6,023 bases of DNA from Desulfobacterales bacterium. GTDB lineage: Bacteria; Desulfobacterota; DSM-4660; Desulfatiglandales; JALVZP01. The DNA is taken from contig JALVZP010000334.1 of NCBI GenBank assembly GCA_027037575.1, forward strand, positions 1-6,023. Direction: 5' to 3'. This document shows, piece by piece, positions 1-3,850 of the stretch. Both the position numbers and the translations under genes were made by a program. Position 1 is the stretch's first letter. Every line of letters begins with the position of its first letter. The notes beneath the pieces were generated by a model. The model ran no database searches and had not been told where the DNA came from. It saw only the letters and a list, made by a program, of their open reading frames with translations.

Positions 1-435
1 TAAGAAGCCTCCTGCGCCTGCATACAACCCTTCTGTATTCTCCCTTACCACGACAAAATCAATATCCTCTGGACCTTTATCCTTTAAGGGTGTTTCTACA
101 CCTGGAAAAAGAACAACAGGTCTTAAATTTATATAGAGGTCAAGCTCAAATCTGAGTCTAAGAAGTATTCCCCTTTCAAGTATTCCGGGCTTTACATCAG
201 GATGACCAATAGCACCCAGGTAAATGGCATCATAGTTCTTTTTTAAATCATCTATTAGTCCATCAGGAATAAGTGTTCCATCTTTCAAATATCTATCTCC
301 ACCAAGTCCCAAGTCATTAAATTCAAAGTCTATATTTAGCTTTTTAGAAATGGCATTTAGTGCCTTCACCCCTTCTCTAATTACCTCAGGACCTGTTCCA
401 TCTCCTGGAATAAGGGCAATCCTGTATTTTTTCAT
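1..435 (-). CDS. leuB: 3-isopropylmalate dehydrogenase (LeuB-like), C-terminus cut off by window edge
   Basis: The 145 N-terminal residues of a decarboxylating beta-hydroxyacid dehydrogenase are visible; the frame is open to base 1. The family is usually about 350 residues, so more than half is missing. The start IALIPGDGTGPEV (residues 6-18) is the family signature. Residues 87-106 carry the substrate loop (E87, L91, L92, R95) and the NLRP motif with R105. R131 and Y138 lie in RENTEGLYAG. The LLRLRFELD loop resembles the actinobacterial-type LeuB, whereas isocitrate dehydrogenases have a serine-containing loop here. RENTEG is shared with isocitrate, homoisocitrate and tartrate dehydrogenases, so substrate assignment is not certain from this part. 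LeuB oxidises and decarboxylates 3-isopropylmalate to 2-oxoisocaproate in leucine synthesis. Its ATG overlaps the ilvC stop (ATGA, 432-435), which supports the branched-chain role. An AGGAGG sits 8 bases upstream. Confidence 0.75.
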   Translation of the reverse strand, partial: MKKYRIALIPGDGTGPEVIREGVKALNAISKKLNIDFEFNDLGLGGDRYLKDGTLIPDGLIDDLKKNYDAIYLGAIGHPDVKPGILERGILLRLRFELDLYINLRPVVLFPGVETPLKDKGPEDIDFVVVRENTEGLYAGAGGFL

Positions 436-1490
436 CTTTTCTTCCTCCTGTTTTCAGGTCTAAGTGCCCTGACCATTGCACCAGCTCTCCACATCTCTGA
501 ATTCCTCATCTTTTCAAGCTCTTTCTGTAGCCTCTCTCTATAGTCAGGCTTACTATTTTCCTCTATTACCCTTTTTGCCTCCTTTCCACTTCTTACACTC
601 TCATAAAGCTCCTCAAAAAGTGGTAGCACCGCATCCCTAAACCTCGGTGCCCAATCCAATGCTCCTCTTTGTGCTGTGGTGCTACAGTTTGCAAACATCC
701 AATCCATTCCCTTTTCTCCAACAAGCTTTATAAGACTTTGTGTAAGCTCTTCTACTGTCTCATTAAATGCCTCACTTGGAGAATGACCATGTTCTCTTAA
801 GACCTTATACTGCGCCTCCATAACTCCTGCAAGACATCCCATAAGGACTCCCCTTTCTCCTACGAGATCACTATATGTCTCTTTCTCAAATGTGGTCTCA
901 AACAGATATCCTGAGCCTATAGCAATACCAAGTGCAAGACATCTTTCCTTTGCCCTTCCTGTATAGTCCTGAAATATTGCATAGCTTGCATTTATTCCAC
1001 TTCCTTCCAAGAAATTCTTTCTTACACTTGTTCCAGATCCCTTAGGTGCAACCATTATTACATCCACATAATCTGGTGGAACAACACCTGTAAGATCCCT
1101 AAATACAATGGAAAATCCATGAGAAAAATAAAGTGCATCTCCTTCATCTAAGCACTCTTTCACAATAGGCCATGTAGCCATCTGACCAGCATCAGAAAGA
1201 AGATTCATAATAATTGTCCCTTTTTCTGCTGCCTCTCTTATTGGCAAAAGTGTCTTTCCAGGAATAAATCCATCCTTTATTGCCCTTTCCCAATTTGGGC
1301 TATTTTCTCTCTGCCCAACGATTACTTCAAATCCATTATCTCTGAGATTTAGCGCCTGTGCAGGCCCTTGAACACCATATCCCAATATAACAATCCTTTC
1401 ATCTTTTAATACCTCTTTTGCTTTCTCTAAGGGAAACTCCTCTGAAGTTACAACCTCTTCCAGGACTCCACCAAAGTCTATCTTTGCCAT
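432..1490 (-). CDS. ilvC: Ketol-acid reductoisomerase (NADP+), class I
   Basis: This is a complete protein of 352 residues, close to the usual class I length of about 330-350. It isomerises and reduces 2-acetolactate (or 2-aceto-2-hydroxybutyrate) to the dihydroxy acid in valine, leucine and isoleucine synthesis, using Mg2+ and NAD(P)H in the cytoplasm. The N-terminal Rossmann domain has GYGVQG at residues 37-42. R61 and S64 follow the second strand, where the NADPH 2'-phosphate is usually held. H124 (YFSHGF) and K150 (APKGSG) are conserved catalytic positions. The helical knotted domain begins near residue 195. Its metal and substrate ligands are visible as D208, E212, E244, E248 and S270, with the family's spacing. 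Motifs such as GQRENS, LLSDAGQ and CSTTAQRGALDW resemble the Bacteroidetes/eukaryote-like branch more than the Pseudomonas type. It is the first gene of the minus-strand unit, with leuB coupled downstream. Confidence 0.96.
   Translation of the reverse strand: MAKIDFGGVLEEVVTSEEFPLEKAKEVLKDERIVILGYGVQGPAQALNLRDNGFEVIVGQRENSPNWERAIKDGFIPGKTLLPIREAAEKGTIIMNLLSDAGQMATWPIVKECLDEGDALYFSHGFSIVFRDLTGVVPPDYVDVIMVAPKGSGTSVRKNFLEGSGINASYAIFQDYTGRAKERCLALGIAIGSGYLFETTFEKETYSDLVGERGVLMGCLAGVMEAQYKVLREHGHSPSEAFNETVEELTQSLIKLVGEKGMDWMFANCSTTAQRGALDWAPRFRDAVLPLFEELYESVRSGKEAKRVIEENSKPDYRERLQKELEKMRNSEMWRAGAMVRALRPENRRKKR
444..449 (-). promoter_or_regulatory. Ribosome binding site of leuB, inside the ilvC 3' end
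   Basis: AGGAGG on the minus strand lies 8 bases before the leuB ATG at 435-433. Because it is within ilvC coding sequence and the stop and start overlap as ATGA, it supports translational coupling and fixes the leuB start. Confidence 0.8.
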
Positions 1491-1496
1491 AAAATA

Positions 1497-1505
1497 CCTC
1501 CTCCT
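1497..1505 (-). promoter_or_regulatory. Ribosome binding site of ilvC
   Basis: AGGAGGAGG on the minus strand, 6 bases upstream of the ATG at 1490-1488. The very strong match to the 16S rRNA tail decides the ilvC start and marks the organism as one using classical Shine-Dalgarno initiation. Confidence 0.85.
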
Positions 1506-1512
1506 GTAATTT

Positions 1513-1546
1513 TTGCCTAATTATCATTTTTGGTGTAAATTGGCAA
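1513..1546. repeat. Imperfect inverted repeat upstream of ilvC (possible operator)
   Basis: The left arm TTGCCTAATT (1513-1522) and the right arm AAATTGGCAA (1537-1546) are inverted copies matching at 8 of 10 positions, with a 14-base gap. The repeat lies between the shared -10 region and the ilvC ribosome binding site. It could bind a dimeric regulator of the ilvC-leuB unit, or fold in the leader RNA. Its A/T-rich half sites mean chance is not excluded. Confidence 0.3.
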
Positions 1547-1548
1547 TT

Positions 1549-1582
1549 TTGGATTTTCAAATAAACAAAATTATACTATAAA
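1549..1582 (+). promoter_or_regulatory. Candidate sigma70-type promoter of the thi operon
   Basis: Two overlapping arrangements fit. TTTTCA (1554-1559), 17 bases, TATAAA (1577-1582) matches 4 of 6 and 5 of 6. TTGGAT (1549-1554), 17 bases, TATACT (1572-1577) matches 3 of 6 and 5 of 6. Either gives a short leader of about 20-30 bases, leaving no room for a TPP riboswitch. The -10 region overlaps the minus-strand TATAAT at 1575-1570, so divergent transcription would start from nearly the same place. Confidence 0.5.
1570..1575 (-). promoter_or_regulatory. Candidate -10 box for ilvC-leuB
   Basis: A perfect TATAAT reads on the minus strand from 1575 to 1570. No good -35 lies at the expected distance: with a 17-base spacer the hexamer is TTTCTG, which matches 2 of 6. 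Transcription from here would give ilvC a leader of roughly 70 bases. An alternative is TTGCCA (1546-1541) with GATAAT (1525-1520), but its 15-base spacer is short. The call rests on the -10 match alone. Confidence 0.4.
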
Positions 1583-1611
1583 ACAGCTAAAACAGAAAGA
1601 GGGAGTCAGAG

Positions 1612-2406
1612 ATGGATCTCAAATCAGAGATTTATGTGAGTATTCCTTTTAGCATGCTCATAGAGTCATACTTAGATTCCTTTATAGAGAACAGGGTAAA
1701 TCCTGAGATATCCTTTGGATCAGATGCACTGGATAGATATTCAAAGAAGGATTATGAAGATGTTGCAAAGGAGCTACATTCTCACGGGCTTTCTATATGC
1801 ATTCATGCACCATATACAGACCTTTGTCCTGGATCACCAGATCCTAAGGTAAGAGAGGTTGCAAGATTTAGGTTTGAACAGACATTAGAGCTTGTCCCTA
1901 TATTTAAGGCAAGATCCGTAGTATTTCACACTGGATTTGATGAAAAAAGATACTATGAGGTAAGGGATCTGTGGATAAAGAATTCTGTTGAGATATGGGA
2001 ATACATTGCAGAAAGGTTAAGGGAATACAATGCAAAACTAATGCTGGAAAATGTCTTTGAAAGAAGACCTGAGGACATGATCTCATTAATAGAGGAACTT
2101 GGATTATACGAAAATATAGGAATCTGCTTTGATGCTGCCCATGCTAATATATTCAGTATTGTTCCTGTGAGGAGATGGATAATGCTTCTTTCTCCTCACA
2201 TAAAAGAGATCCATCTACACAACAATTCTGGAAATTGGGATGAACACAGGGGTCTTGATAAAGGAATAATAGATTTTTCTGAGGTGCTAAAACTGGTTTC
2301 TGAAAAGAATAAAAAGCCGATCGTTACACTTGAGGTTCACAATGACGAGGAATTTTGGTCTTCTCTCGAATACTTAGAAAAAATATGGCCTTGGAGGGAG
2401 AAATGA
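1612..2406 (+). CDS. TIM-barrel sugar phosphate isomerase/epimerase-like (endonuclease IV fold) protein, first gene of thi operon
   Basis: A complete 264-residue protein of the xylose isomerase-like / AP endonuclease family 2 superfamily, with no signal peptide or membrane segment. The endonuclease IV metal ligands can be matched one by one: H65 (IHAPY), H106 (VFHTGF), E146 (LENVF), D174 and H177 (CFDAAH), H201 (HLHNN), D210 and H212 (DEHRGLDKG) and E241 (LEVH). A two- or three-metal site is therefore likely. Most relatives are annotated as sugar phosphate isomerase/epimerase without a known substrate, so true function is unknown. A GAGGGAG at 1599-1605 lies 6 bases before the ATG. Its stop overlaps the thi4 start as ATGA (2403-2406), so it is cotranslated with thiazole synthesis. 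Inference: it may process a sugar- or nucleotide-linked intermediate of that pathway, for example by removing AMP from the Thi4 product. A DNA repair role is less likely given the operon, but cannot be excluded. Confidence 0.85.
   Translation: MDLKSEIYVSIPFSMLIESYLDSFIENRVNPEISFGSDALDRYSKKDYEDVAKELHSHGLSICIHAPYTDLCPGSPDPKVREVARFRFEQTLELVPIFKARSVVFHTGFDEKRYYEVRDLWIKNSVEIWEYIAERLREYNAKLMLENVFERRPEDMISLIEELGLYENIGICFDAAHANIFSIVPVRRWIMLLSPHIKEIHLHNNSGNWDEHRGLDKGIIDFSEVLKLVSEKNKKPIVTLEVHNDEEFWSSLEYLEKIWPWREK
2393..2397 (+). promoter_or_regulatory. Ribosome binding site fixing the thi4 start at 2403
   Basis: GGAGG lies 5 bases before the ATG at 2403. The frame is open back to an earlier ATG at 2355, but that start would add 16 residues and overlap the upstream gene by 52 bases. 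The 2403 start gives the ATGA overlap seen at the other junctions and a family-typical N-terminus. Confidence 0.8.
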
Positions 2407-3194
2407 AACTTGAAGATACCATAATATCCAAGTCCATAATTGAATCCTTTAAAGAGAAGCTGCTTGATTCTGTTGAATTGGATGTTGCGCTTGTTGGAGC
2501 AGGCCCAGCAAATATGATCGCAGGATATTACCTGGGAAGATCAGGGATAAAGGCAGCTATATTTGAGGCAAAGCTTGCACCAGGTGGTGGAATGTGGGGT
2601 GGGGGAATGATGTTTAATGAGATTGTGATTCAAGAAGATGCCCTTCCTATTGTAGAAGAGATAGGGATAAATTATAGGTCAAAGGGGGATGACTACTATA
2701 CAATGGACAGCATAGAGGCAACTTCTACAATAATCTCCAAGTGTGTAAAAAGCGGGACAAAGATATTTAATCTGATAAAGGTAACAGATGTGCTTTTTAG
2801 GGAAGAGGATGGAAGACCAGTGGTTTCAGGCCTTGTAATAAACTGGTCCCCAGTAGAGAAGTTAGAGCTTCATGTAGATCCCATAGGGATAAAGGCAAAG
2901 TTTGTTGTAGATGGAACAGGTCATCCTGCAGAGATATGTCATATCGTAAGGAGAAAGCTTGGGATAAGACTTAACACAAAAACAGGAGATGTAGTTGGAG
3001 AGATGCCACTTTGGGCAGAAAAAGGAGAAGAATTTACAGTAGAAAATACAAAAGAGGTATATCCTGGACTATATGTTGCAGGAATGGCAGCAAATAATGC
3101 ATTTGGTGGGCCAAGGATGGGGCCTATTTTTGGAGGTATGCTAAAGTCAGGGAAAAAGGTCTCAGAGCTTCTTATAAAAAGGCTTAAGGGATGA
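2403..3194 (+). CDS. thi4: Thiazole synthase Thi4, sulfide-dependent (histidine) type
   Basis: A 263-residue FAD/NAD-fold protein, the usual length for prokaryotic Thi4. The family converts NAD and glycine plus a sulfur donor into ADP-thiazole carboxylate. The N-terminal dinucleotide motif is GAGPAN at residues 32-37, where most relatives have GAGPSG. E55 ends the second strand (IFE), and LAPGGGMWGGGMMFN (58-72) is the glycine-rich Thi4 signature. At the position of the yeast sulfur-donating cysteine this protein has H157 (ELHVDP), as in the Methanocaldococcus enzyme. It should therefore use free sulfide with iron and turn over catalytically, not sacrifice its own cysteine. The C-terminal YVAGMAANNAFGGPRMGPIF (224-243) is strongly conserved. 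Archaeal homologues are sometimes mislabelled ribose-1,5-bisphosphate isomerase; the neighbouring thiE supports the thiamine role. It overlaps both neighbours by 4 bases. Confidence 0.93.
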   Translation: MKLEDTIISKSIIESFKEKLLDSVELDVALVGAGPANMIAGYYLGRSGIKAAIFEAKLAPGGGMWGGGMMFNEIVIQEDALPIVEEIGINYRSKGDDYYTMDSIEATSTIISKCVKSGTKIFNLIKVTDVLFREEDGRPVVSGLVINWSPVEKLELHVDPIGIKAKFVVDGTGHPAEICHIVRRKLGIRLNTKTGDVVGEMPLWAEKGEEFTVENTKEVYPGLYVAGMAANNAFGGPRMGPIFGGMLKSGKKVSELLIKRLKG

Positions 3195-3850
3195 AAAGGG
3201 AACTTATAGAGAGATTTAAAAAAGCTAAGCTCTATTGCTTTTCTCCTGGAAGGCTTGCCAAGGATAGGGATCCTGTATCTATTGTAGAAGAGGAACTAAA
3301 AGGTGGTGCAGATGTGATCCAACTAAGGGAAAAGCATAAGCCAAAAAAAGAGATCATTGAGATAGGATTTCAGATAAAGGCACTTACCCAAAAATATGAT
3401 GCACTCTTTATTGTAAATGATGACTTGGATATTGCACTTATCTTAGATGCTGATGGGCTTCATCTTGGACAGGATGATATTCCAATAGAGTATGCACGAG
3501 CTTTTATGAAAGACAGGCTCATAGGAATATCCACCCATTCCTTAGATCAGGCAAGGGATGCAATAAGAAGGGGAGCAGACTATATAGGATTTGGACCAAT
3601 ATTTGAGACAAATACGAAAGAAAAGAAGGAGAAGACAGTTGGTCTTGATTCATTAAGAGAGCTTTCCTCCTTTTGCCCTATCCCATATGTTGCAATAGGA
3701 GGGATAGGATTAGAAAATATCCGATCTATTATAGATTGTGGCTGCAGAAGGGTTGCAATCATATCTGACATAATAAATGCCCCTGACATAGAAGAAAGAT
3801 GTAGGAGAATAAAACAGATCCTATGTCAGGGGCAAAGCCTTAGACCTTGA
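3191..3850 (+). CDS. thiE: Thiamine phosphate synthase
   Basis: A complete 219-residue TIM-barrel enzyme, the normal ThiE length. It couples HMP-pyrophosphate with thiazole phosphate to form thiamine phosphate, releasing pyrophosphate. Visible motifs in order are QLREK (44-48, with Q44, R46, K48 for the pyrophosphate), VNDD (75-78), DGLHLGQDD (88-96, with Mg ligand D96), GISTHS (112-117), GADYIGFGPIF (128-138), the T-x-T-K loop T140/T142/K143, and AIGGIG (168-173). All expected active-site residues appear present. Its ATG overlaps the thi4 stop (ATGA, 3191-3194). The nearest upstream purine run is weak (AAAGG 8-9 bases away, AAGGG directly adjacent), so translation probably depends on coupling to thi4. 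No thiC or thiD is in the window, so HMP-PP must come from elsewhere. The last 11 bases overlap the convergent ppdK, and the 3' end carries a perfect inverted repeat. Confidence 0.95.
   Translation: MKRELIERFKKAKLYCFSPGRLAKDRDPVSIVEEELKGGADVIQLREKHKPKKEIIEIGFQIKALTQKYDALFIVNDDLDIALILDADGLHLGQDDIPIEYARAFMKDRLIGISTHSLDQARDAIRRGADYIGFGPIFETNTKEKKEKTVGLDSLRELSSFCPIPYVAIGGIGLENIRSIIDCGCRRVAIISDIINAPDIEERCRRIKQILCQGQSLRP
3778..3834 (-). terminator. Perfect 14-bp inverted repeat, likely terminator of ppdK, inside thiE
   Basis: TGCCCCTGACATAG (3778-3791) and CTATGTCAGGGGCA (3821-3834) are exact inverted copies separated by 29 bases. On the minus strand the hairpin starts 5 bases after the ppdK stop and is followed by TTTATTA, a weak U-rich tail, which fits a terminator for ppdK. 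On the plus strand no T run follows, so it would serve thiE poorly. The loop is longer than in a typical intrinsic terminator. The whole element is coding sequence for thiE residues 196-215. Confidence 0.55.

Noticed and set aside
687..696. Perfect 10-base palindrome GTTTGCAAAC
   Set aside because: It is within conserved ilvC codons for FANC near the catalytic serine, so it is explained by protein sequence and likely chance.
1491..1611. Leader peptide or T-box upstream of ilvC
   Set aside because: The gap is too short for a T-box, and no short frame with runs of Leu, Ile or Val codons plus an attenuator hairpin is visible.
1904..2086. 60-codon open frame on the minus strand inside the TIM-barrel gene
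   Set aside because: It lies wholly antisense to a well-supported gene, has no ribosome binding site, and shows no recognisable motif.
2355..2402. Earlier ATG start for thi4 at 2355
   Set aside because: It would add 16 residues with no family counterpart and a 52-base overlap. The ATG at 2403 has GGAGG at good spacing and the ATGA overlap used elsewhere in the operon.
3580..3789. 69-codon open frame on the minus strand inside thiE
   Set aside because: It is an antisense shadow of conserved ThiE codons with no initiation signal.
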